Positions 35,852-47,280 of a stretch of 64,000 nt of DNA are shown piece by piece (position 1 is the stretch's first letter; each line of letters starts with the position of its first letter). The position numbers were made by a program, and so were the translations under genes. Under the pieces are notes generated by a model that was not told the DNA's origin, did not search any database, and saw nothing but the letters and a program-made list of their open reading frames with translations. Origin of the DNA: Fagopyrum homotropicum (Eukaryota; Streptophyta; Magnoliopsida; Caryophyllales; Polygonaceae). The stretch lies in assembly GCA_033239125.1 (NCBI GenBank), contig BSWB01000005.1, forward strand, positions 49,894,993 through 49,958,992, written 5' to 3'.

Positions 35852-36118
35852 TGTAAGAGCCCTAGTCCTTGGAGCCTAGGAGCCTAGTTGAGCTTTTATG
35901 AGCCTTGTCTTGACCCCTGTTAGCCGCCCCTGCGCACCACCTGGGCTGCCCCAGCGGCTAGGCACCCTGGGCTAGCAGCCCCTGCGGCTCTGTATGAGTG
36001 CAGCCGCATTCGTTGATTCTTTGGCTTGTGCTTTTGGCTCGCTTCTCCTATAAGTTTCCTTATCCTTCAGATGAGAGGTTTCTTCACCTCATTCTAGCTT
36101 CTTCACCCTCTCTACGTT
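35852..36118 (+). repeat. Element C 3' LTR, part 1
   Basis: Begins TGTAAGAGCC. Contains CCGCCCCTGCG-type motifs (35921-35995). Ends at the ACGTT duplicated by solo LTR F. Confidence 0.88.
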
Positions 36119-36824
36119 TGAAATACCCCAAACAAAAATACATTGTTAAGCTTTTTAATATAATCCCTTGTAAGATAATAAGTTTAAGTTATGTCCAACT
36201 TATATAATTGCAATAAAAGAAGTGCAACATATTAGTATATATGGGTACACCTTTTATATATCGGATTTATTAATTATATAGACGTCTTATTTTAATAGTA
36301 TAAATAAGACAATACAAGCTTGTAACAAAAATAAAAGGAGAAGAAGAAAAGGCGCAAATACACAAGAGTCGAACTTGTAATCTGTTACATAAAGAGAGTT
36401 TCCGGTTCAAACTAAGCTAAGAGCATTTGATGTTAAACTCTCTTATTATTGTTCATAACAAAATATAAAAAGAAAAAGACCAACAGCTAGAGACCAATTT
36501 CGAACGCTTGACCACCAACATACCTTGTAGAATACATAAACATCAAGTCACATCGTATTCCATGTAAATGGATGGAGACCAGTTTCGAACACGAAACCTA
36601 TAGGTTTCCTAGCGTGCCCACAAGCCAGTTGAGCCAACGCTTCACGTTGATTAATTCTACAACGATTTCATAGTTATTGCATCTATAAAAACGCTGTTTG
36701 AAAAGCTGAAATGAATATTCGATTGGCTTTGATTTCATTGACAATCGGTTATGTTTTTAGGTGTTAATCCAATTTTGATGAGAGGGATTTCACAGCATTA
36801 GTGTTGTATTCTTTAAGTAATTTC

Positions 36825-37160
36825 ATAATCTCCCATTTAATTGGTAGATTAATATTTTATTTTCTTTCTTATAATCTCCCATTTAATTGGTAGATTAATA
36901 TTTTATTCTCTTTCAAATAAATTTCATAATCTCCCATTTAATTGGAAGATTAGTATTTTATTCTCTAATTAATTTCATAATCTCCCATTTAATTGGTAGA
37001 TCAGTATTTTATTCTCTTTCTCATTAATTTTATAATCTCCCATTTAATTGGAAGATTAGTATCTTATTCTCTTTCAAATAAATTTCATAATCTCCCATTT
37101 AATTGGAAGATTAATATTTTATTCTCTAATTAATTTCATAATCTTCCATTTAATTGGTGG
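36825..37160 (+). repeat. Tandem array in LTR F, seven copies of 46-55 bp
   Basis: Units start with ATAATCTCCCATTTAATTGG at 36825, 36871, 36926, 36977, 37032, 37087 and 37138 (the last with ATCTTCC). Spacing alternates mostly between 51 and 55 bp. The array ends about 30 bp before the TATA box, so it may be an enhancer-like element. Confidence 0.92.
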
Positions 37161-37186
37161 TGATTAATGAAATATTCCTCTATGTC

Positions 37187-37194
37187 TATATAAA
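37187..37194 (+). promoter_or_regulatory. Putative TATA box of LTR F
   Basis: TATATAAA followed by a C/T-rich segment typical of plant transcript starts. Confidence 0.55.
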
Positions 37195-39187
37195 CCTTGC
37201 CTCTCTTCTTTTTCTATTCACTTTGCTTCTTGCATCTTGCTTCTTCTTCCCAACTCTCTTATTGTTGAAATCCTGAGTCGAAACTATGCCAGTGTGGACG
37301 TCAACGTAGTTGCTAACATACGTTAAGGAATCACTCATTCTTCATATCCGTTCAAAGAAGATCGAGTTGTCTTGTGTGTTGCTTACAAGTCCATTGTAAA
37401 CGATACCATCTTCTTCTTTAATCAATAGATAGTCTACATAATTTCTTCATATATTATGTACTAGACTAATGAAGATTTTAGTGATGTAAATCTTACCCAC
37501 TTCCACCGTTAGTATAAGCATGATAGCCAACTACGAGTTTTTGATTAATATTGTTAATCAAGTAAGAAAATTAACAAATATGAATCAACTTGTAAATTCA
37601 TTCATCTTATTTTATGGATGAAATAATTTATAAATAGGATTTATAAATTATTTTTATGAATTAACTATATAACTAGAGATGTACGAATTTGTGCAAAAGT
37701 TGTATAAATATTCATAAGAGCTTTTTGGTTAAATGTTAGGTACCCCGTGGAGTGTTGGTGAACCTTAACCATCAAGTGTATCCGTATTCGATCCGTTCTT
37801 CGTAATTCAAGGCAAGTGATTTCGGTTCATTTTCGCAAGTGGTTATTTCCAACCCTTGTTTCTTCTTCAATTCGATATATTCCCCCGGCTAGGACATTTT
37901 AGAGAATAGTCGGAATTGTGTTAGGGTGACCTTTGAACCTAGCTTAGTGATTATATGGGAATCTTTGAAGTGGATTATTTTAATATGAACATGCTTTATT
38001 ATCATCTACGGGTGATTTTGTGTGGGACTTTATGTGTTAGTTTAAGTTTCTATAACGTAAGGATTATCGAAATTAGTGCAAACGTTTAAAACTCGCATAA
38101 ATTATTATATTTTTGTTAGTATATATTAAATTTCAAAAGTGGGAAGTACCACTTTTGTACCCATTCCATGGAATGATAATTAAGCACATTTGATGCAATG
38201 AGGTTGAATTACATTTAATAAATCAACTGGTGCACTAACTAAGACATAGGGGCTTAGTTGGTTTCGGGCTTTGATACGCCTCTACTATTAAGTTTATACT
38301 TAAATAATTGTACAAGTGGAATATTGTTAAAATGTGTCACTAATATCACTAGTAAGTACCTTGATGTACACTTAGCGTTTTAAAACGAGGGTGATGGGGT
38401 CCCGGTGAACTCTACTCTAGTCTTTTGATAGAATCGTCTTTCCAATCTGGATTCGCCCGGGTTACTCGGGAGGTGAGGTTGGTCGGATTCTGTTACTAGA
38501 ACTTTAGGGTAGTCCAAGTTATCGTTGTTTTTAATAAAATCTTCAAATTAAAGTTTCCCAATAAAAATCACTAATTCTAATAAATCTTAAGGTACCTTAC
38601 CTTTGGAAATATTTATTCACCTCTTTTGTCTCTCCTCTTCTTGTTAAGTGTTGGGTTTGATTACATACCGTTTAATGGTCACTGTATGACCCACATTGAA
38701 CCTATTTACTTTAGTCAATTGCTAGTCTTACATTAGACTAACCAACCTATTACCTGGTTGGCTGGTGTCCCTCGTTGCATACGATACATCAGACAATGTT
38801 TCTCAGGACCTCGGATACAAAGGATCAAAGTGAAGATGGTGTCATCTAGATCACTTATTTATTATTCTAATAAATTAAATTCTTAGACTATGTATTAGGA
38901 TGCAACGTTTTTGTACCTAGTCATATGATAGGGATTTCACTCGAGTTATCTTTTCATTTAATTGTTTTACTTTGTTATAATAAAGTTTTTATTACATTTT
39001 GACATTGTTGTTACGAGTTTATGAATTTGATCTTTTATGTTCAAACAAGTCTTCCGCTGGTTATTTAATTATGTTCTATATTTACGCAAATAATTTGCTA
39101 CTAGCCTTGGGTAATTTTGGGGAGTTTTGAATTTTCTCAAACTACTGGATGTGACATCCTTGATTTAAGAGGGGGTGTTACAACGTT

Positions 39188-39375
39188 CTTCATCTTCTCT
39201 TCTCTTCTTCCTTGATCTTCTTTGCTTTCTCTTGATCTTGTGTGTGTGAGTTCTTGAGAGTTTGAGTGTGGTTTTGGCTTTGGATGATCTAGAGGCTGTT
39301 GCTGAGGGTTGCTGCTGTTGTGATGAGGTTGTAGATGTGTTGTGTGCTCCCAGTTGCAGCTTAGGGCTTGCTGTG
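39188..39375 (+). repeat. Element C 3' LTR, part 2
   Basis: Continues part 1 after solo LTR F and ends with CTGTG, the duplication made by solo LTR E. A minus-strand open frame here (39137-39385) is not a gene. Confidence 0.85.
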
Positions 39376-41147
39376 TGTTCGCCACTTAGCGTGCGTGCAA
39401 ATAAGCTTTAAATTTATAAAACTAGAATAAAAGCAAGGAACCCGCAGTGTACGGATCGGCGTAGATTAGCAAGAATTCCAGAGTATCGAACACAGGGATT
39501 TGGGGGGTTAAATCTAGTTATCGATTATCAAGCAAGTAATTATATGAGCTTTGCAAATATTGGGGAAAACAGCAACCCTAAAGATCCAGGAATCCAGTCG
39601 TGGCAATCGATTCAAGATATACTAAAGAACCAAGGACAGAGTTGAGGTTTGCAAAGGTATACGAATGTAAGGAGATGTACGGTGAAGTTCCAAAACCTTA
39701 TATGACTCACCTAAAGACACTCTCTATAAAGGTTGTTGAGGCTTCAGTATAGAAAGGATATAAAGGTAAGAATTAATATCAAATACCCAAACTTGTAACC
39801 CAATGATCAAGACTAACTAAATTGATTAAGGTTGTGACACTCGAAATCGAAGTAGAGGTTGTTGAGGCTTCACTAATACCTAGAAAAGGCAAGCCAAGAC
39901 TAAGTTAAAGCAAATCTTTAACTTTGGATTAAAATAAAAGCAAGGTTCGTAAACTGACACAAAATTACGGGTAGTTCTTGAGTTCCACGGCCGTGGAATC
40001 TCAAGAACAGACTGCGGTTTAGGGACGTCGGCGAGATCTCTCTAACTCTCAGGGTCCAATCAATTTACAATTGATCTATCATCATCTAAGCCACAACTAT
40101 CAATCCTTCACCTTAGAATTGCTAAAGGGTTTTATCCAACAACAATCATTTTGATATCAAATTCAAGATTTAAAAGAATGAAAGATGAAAACCTTCGAAA
40201 ACCTTCAATAACTTCAAATCAATCTCGAATCCACAAACAATGATGATAATGCAACTCAGATTTGGAATAAACACAAACAAGTAACTATACTGGATAAGAA
40301 TGAAGAACGAGATGTCAATCCGTCTTCTAATCAAACCTAGGAATCAAAGGGCGCAACTTCCGCCACGAACAATCTTCCAAATCTTCAATCCTTCCGTCAA
40401 TCCGGAATAGGGCTAGACACGGGTCTAAGCACCGGTGTAAGCGAAACTCTTCGAATCCGTAAGCGATGATATGCAAGCCTAAGAGAGCCTGTCGCAGGTC
40501 CAAGCAGGGATCTATGCGGTGATATGCAAAACGGGGTATAAACGCCGTAAGCAGTGATGTCGAACTCTCCCTCCTTCCCTCCTTTTATAGGGAAGGGTAA
40601 ATGTATCTCAGCAACCCATGTGTGTAGAAGATCGTGGCTTAATTAATTCGGCAAAAGATTGCCTAAATTACGGTCATAGAAGATTCCACGGCCGTGGTTA
40701 AGAGCGTGGTTTAGAGCGTGGAATTGGATTACCGTACTTCACAACTTCCACGACCGTGTAGCTCACTGGAATGCTCCACGCTTGTGTTTGCCAAGTTCCA
40801 CGGCCGTGGTTTAGACCGTGGTCTTCATTACGGCCGTAATTTGGAGCATGGAAACATGGTTGCTCGTAATTCCGTTTGTTTTGTGCCATTCTTCATCCTA
40901 GCATCTTCCTTAGCTCCTTTGTGGTGTCCTCAATCCTTAGATATGCTCAATCATCTCCATTCTCTCTCAATCCGTTCGGTTTTAGCTCTTATTCGCCTAC
41001 AATCAACACAAAGCTTATGTAGACCTCTATATCGATAATATAGACAAACTAGCTCACAATTGATTCAATGCTTTATCAATGAACACCAATATGGATGAAA
41101 AAAATCTAGAAAACGTGCCTAAAATATCACAATATTTCATGCTAACA
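39376..41147 (-). mobile_element. Solo LTR E (1,772 bp, minus), related to B
   Basis: Flanked by CTGTG (39371-39375 and 41148-41152). Read on the minus strand it starts TGTTAGCATG and ends GGCGAACA. It contains exact CCACGGCCGTGG sites at 39985-39996, 40686-40697 and 40798-40809, a variant at 40748-40759, and a 35-nt palindrome at 39974-40008. TATAAAA lies at 40583-40589 (minus). Confidence 0.93.
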
Positions 41148-41152
41148 CTGTG

Positions 41153-41653
41153 GTAAGCTCTTCTTCTTCATCTCTCTTCCTTCCTTCTTTCTTGCTTCTT
41201 TCTTCTTCTTTCTAGCTTAGGATCACAAGTTGAGCTTGTGTGGATCCTTTCCTAGCCTTTTGATGATCATATATGCGTGTATGTGCATATATGTTGATGT
41301 GGTGTGTTGAAGAAGTGAAGAGAATCGAGAAAGGGATTGAAGAGAAGTCGGGACCAACTCTCTGCATAATATCTTATTCTTGCTTCTGTTGGTGTGACCA
41401 GCCGAGGACTTCTGTATACTAGGATGCGTGGATTGGGATCTTTTGTATCAGATGTTTATGTTTGATGTTTTGTACTCGGCTTTATGTTTGTAAACACTTT
41501 TGATGTATCATTACAACTTTTATGTATTTGGTTTTATTCTACTTGTGCCTTGTTGTAAGATCCAGTGAACTTGTTGTCAGGCTAGGGTCAGGATCCATTG
41601 TGAGATCCTAGCCCAATGTAGCATTCCAAGTCCCGTGGATTTGGGGTGTTACA
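41153..41653 (+). repeat. Element C 3' LTR, part 3
   Basis: Runs from after the CTGTG duplication to GGGGTGTTACA. The three parts sum to about 956 bp. Confidence 0.85.
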
Positions 41654-41970
41654 GTTGTGTTGTGTTGTTCCTTTTTCTCGAATTTTTTCACCACATATCC
41701 TATATGCATCCCACCCATTCACGTTTCTTGACCTTTACTTAAAAGACCTTAAGATCTTTGAGTATGTTGTTTGGCTTTGTGGTCTAAATTGGAATCTTCA
41801 TGATTGATTTTGATTTATTGCAAGTTATGATGCATGTTATGATTTTCTTGCAAAGTGTAATTATCCTTTCCACGATGTAATTCCTTTTTCCCATATGATG
41901 ATTTTCATTAACTATGAAACAACTCTTTGAGGGTGATCTATGAATAGAAACACAACCAAAATACAGTGGT
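41654..41970 (+). other. Element B 3' non-coding region, left part
   Basis: Parallels D's region at about 33035-33310 (ATGCATCCCACCC, ACGTTTCTTGACCTTT, GTGGTCTAAA), showing that B was an Athila-type element. Ends with GTGGT at solo LTR G. Confidence 0.7.
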
Positions 41971-43772
41971 TGTTCGCTCCAAACGGTGTGTGCAAGCTTT
42001 AAATTTATAACCCAAGACGTATGCTCAAAAACAAGGATGCGAACCCGCAGTGTACGGGTCAATCGTAGTAAAAAGCAAGAAATTCCGGGGTGTCGATCTC
42101 AGGGACTTAGTGAAACAAAACAGGTATAGGTTGTCAATGTCGTAACTAACCACAAAAGTAATTATAGCAATCAAAGATGATAAAAAGTCAATTATAGGGA
42201 ATATGCAATTCTAGGGATTAAAGCATCTAGTTGTGGTTCCAACTCAAGATCTAAAGATAAGCGGACAAAGCTGAGATTTTTGCATAGGGAAGGTGTCACT
42301 AAAATGGAATAGATCACCGGGTAAGTCTCACTACTCACTAATCCCAAACCGTAACTCCTATTACCGGGTAAGTCTCACTACTCACTAATCCCAAACCGTA
42401 ACTCCTATTACCGGGTAAGTCTCAAGGAATTAAGGAAAAGAACTATAACCTCAAACCAACACACCACCTAAGGGAATAGAATCAACCTTTACCGGGTCAG
42501 TCCTAGGCTAACTCACAAAGATGGAATGAAAGCACACTCAAACCCCAATAAAGGATAAACCTTTATTACCTACACTTATGATCTTTGGTAAACATACAAA
42601 GGAATTACTGGGTAAGTCTCATCCTAAGCTTTCATTGAACCAGGAAAGGTGTAATAAGAATAGGATTTGTCAAACTCTAACACTTAACTCTCAGTTACGG
42701 ATCAGATAAGCCACCTCGGTCAAATGAATTCCACCCCGGCCGAGATGTTCATCGACTGAGCGAGATGCTTTAGGGTTAAGGATAAAGACTCGAGCTTTCA
42801 GGGTCCTACTGGAATTCAAGATTATTCTATCATTGTTTTTCCCACAACCATCAGCCAATCACCCTAGAATCACACAAAGAAATTAGCCACTCATCATCAT
42901 GAAAGCAATAATTAAGTATATGGGAAGAAATTGAATGATTGAACACAAAAACCTTAAGAAAAAGACTTCAATAACTGAATCAATTATCAATCAAACAAGC
43001 GTTCCTTGGATCACAATCCAACAAGACAATCAACAAAAGAAGGGAATCTAAGAAAGTCTTACAAAACCCTTCACAAAGCTATAAAAGCTATCAATCTTCC
43101 TTCAACCTTCCTTCAACCTTCAAAAAGGTTCTTCAATCTCTCAGCTGTAGTGGGGTGTATGCGGCCGTTAGCGGTTGTCGAATTTGTGGAAAATCCAACC
43201 CTTTATATAGGAAAACTACCTTCCATAGATAAAATATCTTGAAAATATATTTTCCTAATAAAATATATCCACCTCTCATAAATAAATCCCTAAAATATAT
43301 AATCTTCCTTTCAGAAATCCAGCCTAAAATATAAGATCTCTCCTTCCAAAAATAAAATATCTCAGCCAAGAATAAAATATATCCTGCTGCGTCCAAGGTG
43401 TTCGCCTCGGTCGGGACGCTCCTCTGGATCACCTCGGTCGAGATGGTACTGTAGCTGACCGAGGTGACTCAACTGAATGTGAAATCTCTCAAATCTGGTA
43501 CAAAGTGAATCTCTAATCCATTTTCATGCTTCCTGGATTCTTCTTTAAGCTCCTGAATGTAGCTCCAATGACTCCTTAGCTCCTTTAGCTCCATTTTAGT
43601 CCAAAACGTGCCATTTTACCTATGATTACAACGAAACTTGGTGTAGACCTCGATTCCCGCAAAGGTAGATGAAACGACGATATAATCATAGAATATACAT
43701 CCAAATATGCAGATTATTGAAGATAAAACGTCTAAACAGGTCCCAAAATATAGACTATAATTCATGCTATAA
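41971..43772 (-). mobile_element. Solo LTR G (1,802 bp, minus), same family as D
   Basis: On the minus strand it runs from a TTATAGCATGAATTATAG-like start to GGAGCGAACA. Flanks are GTGGT and GTGAT, a duplication with one mismatch. It has a 47-bp tandem duplication (42316-42362 and 42363-42409) and variant CACCTCGGTCGAG motifs at 42712-42770 and 43403-43465. Short minus frames inside are not genes. Confidence 0.88.
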
Positions 43773-43875
43773 GTGATTTTTCTTTATTTTTGCATATTCA
43801 TAATTCATATCATCTTGTATCTTAAGTTTGAACCTTGCTTGGGGACACGCAAGAGGCAAGTATGATATATTTTAA
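43773..43875 (+). other. Element B pre-LTR segment
   Basis: Contains GGCAAGTATGATATATTT, the counterpart of D's AAGTATGGGGTATT tract, directly before the 3' LTR. Confidence 0.65.
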
Positions 43876-45373
43876 TGACATGAATTATGACCTATATTTA
43901 GGCATGTATTTATGTAGATTTTCCCTTTATTTTGCATACATAGACATACGTTCATGGCATTTATGGTTATATTCACCTACTTTGCTATAATAGAGGTCTA
44001 CACAGAGTTTTATTACATTTGTAGGTAATTTAACGAATTATGGAGCGAAATGACATATTTATGGACCAAGCCTTGAAGCGGGACAAAAAGGAGCATAAAA
44101 GGAAGATAAAACGCGCCAAAGTATCTTCTGATACCGTCTGACGCTCCAAAGTATGTTCTGATACCGTTTGATGCGCCAAAGTATGTTCTGATACCGTCTG
44201 ACGCGCCAAAGTACTTTCTGATACCGTGTGACGCGCCAAAGTATTTTCTGATACAGTCTGACACGGCCAAGAGTATTTTATGATACCAGCGGGCTCGACT
44301 TCTTTTCAACCCAAATATTTAGGGTTTTACCTTTAAACCCTAGATTCATCGCTATAAATGTTCTATAGCCTTCAACATTGGAAGTTAGATTGCGGCAGTC
44401 CCGGAGACTAGAGGTAGCCAAAATCCCAAAACGAGGGAGGCTTGAAGATTTTATTGCGTACAGGAAAGATTCGGAGAAGGACACATTTTGAGATTGCGTA
44501 CTTGAAGAAGATTTAGGATTCCTTTTGAAGACGGATTGACATCCCGTTCTTCATTGTTACTAGAGATTTTTGTGAGGTTTTCTGTTCTTTGATTCTACTT
44601 TCAGTAAAACACAAACACGCTTTGGTTTATTTTGAGATTGATTGTTCGGATATTATTGAGTTTTCAAGGTTTTACCCTTTTTCCCTTTCATATTTGATTA
44701 TTGATTTGATTATGATGATTGTTGGCTAAAAACCTTAAGCGATTCTAAGGTGAAGGGTTGATAGTTGTGGCATAGATGATGATAGATTGAACCAAAACAG
44801 ATTGGACCCTGAGAGTTGCGAGAAACCTCGTCTTCGAGACTTTCCACAGCCTGTTCTTGAGTTCCACGACCGTGGTTCTTCAAGATCCGACCGTGGTTTC
44901 CTCTGTCGTATGCCCTTTGCTTTTGCTTTGATCCAAGTTAAAGATTCCCTTGGGTTTGGGTATGGGTATTTGCGAGAAATTCTTATCCTCCAATCCTTTC
45001 TATACTGCAGCCTCAACAACCTTTATAGAGAGAGCCTTTGGGTGAGACATATGGGTTTTGAAACTTCACCGTACCTTACTTTAGATATACCTTTGCAATC
45101 CCGACTCTGTCCTTATATCCTTAGAATATCTTGAATCAATTTTCACAATTGGATACTTGAATCTTTAAAATCGTTGTTTTCCCAATTAATCTTTACAAAA
45201 GCTTTTTACTTGCCTGACAATTTTACAAACTGAATTTGTTCCTCCCAAATCCCTGAGTTCGATACTCTGGAATTCATGCTTTACTACGCCGATCCGTACA
45301 TTGCGGGTTCGCTTTTGCTTAATTTTAGTTTTATAAATTTTAAGACTTTGTGACGCACACTTTTGAGCGAACA
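43876..45373 (+). repeat. Element B 3' LTR
   Basis: 1,498 bp, TAATGACATG (expected TGATGACATG) to GAGCGAACA. Six copies of the 30-bp repeat from 44110, a TATA-like site at 44353, and CCACGACCGTGG at 44864-44875. About 108 bp present in the 5' LTR is deleted at the GATT at 44943. Confidence 0.9.
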
Positions 45374-45378
45374 ATTGC

Positions 45379-47172
45379 CCAGTAGGAAGGCTGCAGATCT
45401 GGACTGTTGGTAAGTGTTCTCTCCCTCTTCTTCATCTTCTCATTTTCATCTTCTTCCTTCCTTTGAGCTCTAATGGTGGAAGCCATGGATTCTAAAGTTT
45501 TTCCCTCCCTTTGGCTTGCATGTGTGTGGATTGAATTAGAACAATGATTTATGATAAGGATTAAGTGATGGACAATAATGGTGGAGTAAGCAAGCAAGGA
45601 GACATCTTGTACATCGAAGAGAAGCTCGACAGATCGCCCTTTTGGAGTTCGACCGCACCGGCGGCTGGACAGCGCAGCGGGGGCTTCATCAACCCCACAT
45701 CTGTAGGGGAGGCCAACAATGGCCGTAGGGGCGGATGCCTGCAGCTCCTAGCCGCAGGGGCGGAGCCTTCTGGCTGACGGGGCGGCCACCTGGGCCGCAA
45801 GTGCGGTTCGGGCACAACTTCTGTTCTTCTCCGTGGCCACGATTTCCTTGTTCCGCGACCGCGTCCCTACCCTAATGAGTACCCCTTTTTTCGATCTTGT
45901 GTCCGCCTCTTATCCTAATGAGTTTATATGATAGAAGCATGCTAGGTTGAATCTAGCATAACCTTGTGGCCAAGTAGTGGCTTGAACCTTAGGTGAGTGT
46001 TTGAGGATGGATTAAACGTTCTAAGGCTTGAAGTGTGGATGTTATTATGTGAGTATTGTTGAGGCTTTGAGGTTGTTGTCTTTGATTGTTGAGATTGTGG
46101 AGACTAGGACATGAGTATCCTAGCATGTGTTATGATGGTTGTGTTTTTGTGAGTTTGTGAGGACTAGGGGTGCTATCTAGATTATGAGGGTGTATGGTCT
46201 TGTAAGATCATAGAGGACTACAAGTCTAAGGACTTCTAGCTTGTTCGAGTGGTTGTTGATTATCGTGCCTTGTTTTGATCATGCTTTGAGTATATTCCTA
46301 CGGGAAGTGAGATCGGTTGTTCTCGGTTTAGCTTTGAGACGTGGTAAGTCTCCGGACTTACTTAGCTCGCTTTTATGTATTAGTTGGATGTGTGACGGTG
46401 GTGTGTGTTTAGTTATTGTTATAACCATGAAACCGGAATAAGACGACTTGTATATATATTGTTGGCCCAAGTGTATGATTTATTGGGCGGTGACATCACT
46501 GCCTAGCTCCCGAGGTAGACTGGGAGGTTCTTTGCGACCAGGCCATACACAGTATACGGGCGGGCACTACACCACTCCATATGGTATACGGGAGGTGCGC
46601 CGTACTACTCCTATTGGTTACAGGTGGACAAGGGCGAGAGTCATGAGACTTCTCATGCCACAATCCTATTAAATGGAACTAATAATGGAATGACGTAAAG
46701 ATACGATGATAAATCGGCTTGTGTGTCTGATTATGTTGCGTGTTTATGTTATCATATGTGTGTATGTTCTTTTACCATTTGTCTAATGCTTAGAATGTGA
46801 GCTAACGGTTTTATACTGCCCTTGTAGATGACTTGTAGGTTAAGGATGTTGTCGAGTGATCCGGAGGAGTGGGTAGCCGGGGTTCCCGTACATCTTAGGA
46901 TGAGTTGGGATTTGAGTCTTCATTTTACTGTTATCATTCGTATGTTGTTGATGTCGTTGTTAGAACTCGGATGGAGTCTTCCTTTCTTTTGTATTCGGGA
47001 ATCATAACATTACATTAAATGTATTTCGGTTTTGGCCTTTATTTGTGCCTTGTTGCAAGATCCCATGAAATTGTTGTCCTGCTAAGGGTCGGGGCCCATT
47101 GTAAGGCCCTAGCTCGTAGCATTCCGATCTCAAATTAGAAACTTCGATTTCCCGCGGATTCGGGGTGTTACA
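45379..47172 (+). repeat. Element A 3' LTR, right part
   Basis: Resumes with CCAGTAGGAAGGCTG, matching CCAGCAAGAAGGCTG of the 5' LTR, and ends GGGGTGTTACA. The GC-rich CCGCAGGGGCGG-type block recurs at 45675-45795. Confidence 0.92.
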
Positions 47173-47177
47173 ACAAT

Positions 47178-47280
47178 AATCGTGTACTAGATGATTTAGT
47201 CACAATAATTCTTGTACAAGAAAATTAGTGTACAAGAGAAAATTCAAGTATCATAATTAACGTATATTTATAACCACGTT
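47178..47280. repeat. Old direct repeat, copy 2 (right part)
   Basis: Continues the repeat cut at 11666, with CACAATAATTCTTGTACAAG and TTCAAGTATCATAATT as in 10120-10190. Confidence 0.6.

Larger units (their letters stand above)
36119..39182 (+). mobile_element. Solo LTR F (3,064 bp)
   Basis: Starts TGAAATACCCC and ends GGGGGTGTTACA, which are near-inverted ends. The 5-bp duplication ACGTT flanks it (36114-36118 and 39183-39187). It has a TATATAAA box at 37187-37194 followed by a C/T-rich start region, and a seven-copy tandem array at 36825-37160. It encodes nothing recognisable and no internal region is present, so it most likely arose by recombination between two LTRs. Confidence 0.85.
20072..41653 (+). 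mobile_element. Element C: chromovirus (Tekay/Del-like) Ty3/gypsy, 5' LTR lost
   Basis: It comprises a leader (about 20072-20322), gag and pol (20323-24705), an interruption by element D, a chromodomain tail (35204-35348), a 3' untranslated region and a 3' LTR in three parts (35852-36118, 39188-39375, 41153-41653). The leader resembles that of A and I (an AACCC...GGGTCT...TTTTCAAAA pattern). The 5' LTR and primer site are missing at the fusion with B's LTR, so there is no left target duplication. Confidence 0.88.
18948..45373 (+). mobile_element. Element B: Athila-like relic inserted in A's 3' LTR
   Basis: Bounded by the duplication ATTGC (18943-18947 and 45374-45378). LTR ends are CGATGACATG (expected TG, one base changed) and GAGCGAACA. 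Only the 5' LTR to about 20071, a 3' non-coding region (41654-41970 and 43773-43875) and the 3' LTR (43876-45373) survive. Its primer binding site and coding region are missing, replaced by element C and lost to deletion. Assignment to the Athila group rests on the similarity of its LTR architecture and pre-LTR region to element D. Confidence 0.85.
11667..47172 (+). mobile_element. Element A: chromovirus-like Ty3/gypsy element with nested insertions
   Basis: The outermost retrotransposon of the stack. Its 5' LTR is 11667-13765, the internal region 13766-18579, and the 3' LTR is in two parts (18580-18947 and 45379-47172) split by element B. The 5-bp duplication ACAAT flanks it exactly (11662-11666 and 47173-47177). 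LTR ends are TGTAACGCCC and GGGGTGTTACA. The 3' parts of the two LTRs differ by several percent plus one insertion of about 24 bp. The internal region is non-functional. Confidence 0.93.

Noticed and set aside
36825..37160. CRISPR-like array
   Set aside because: Repeats are contiguous tandem units without unique spacers, in a plant LTR.
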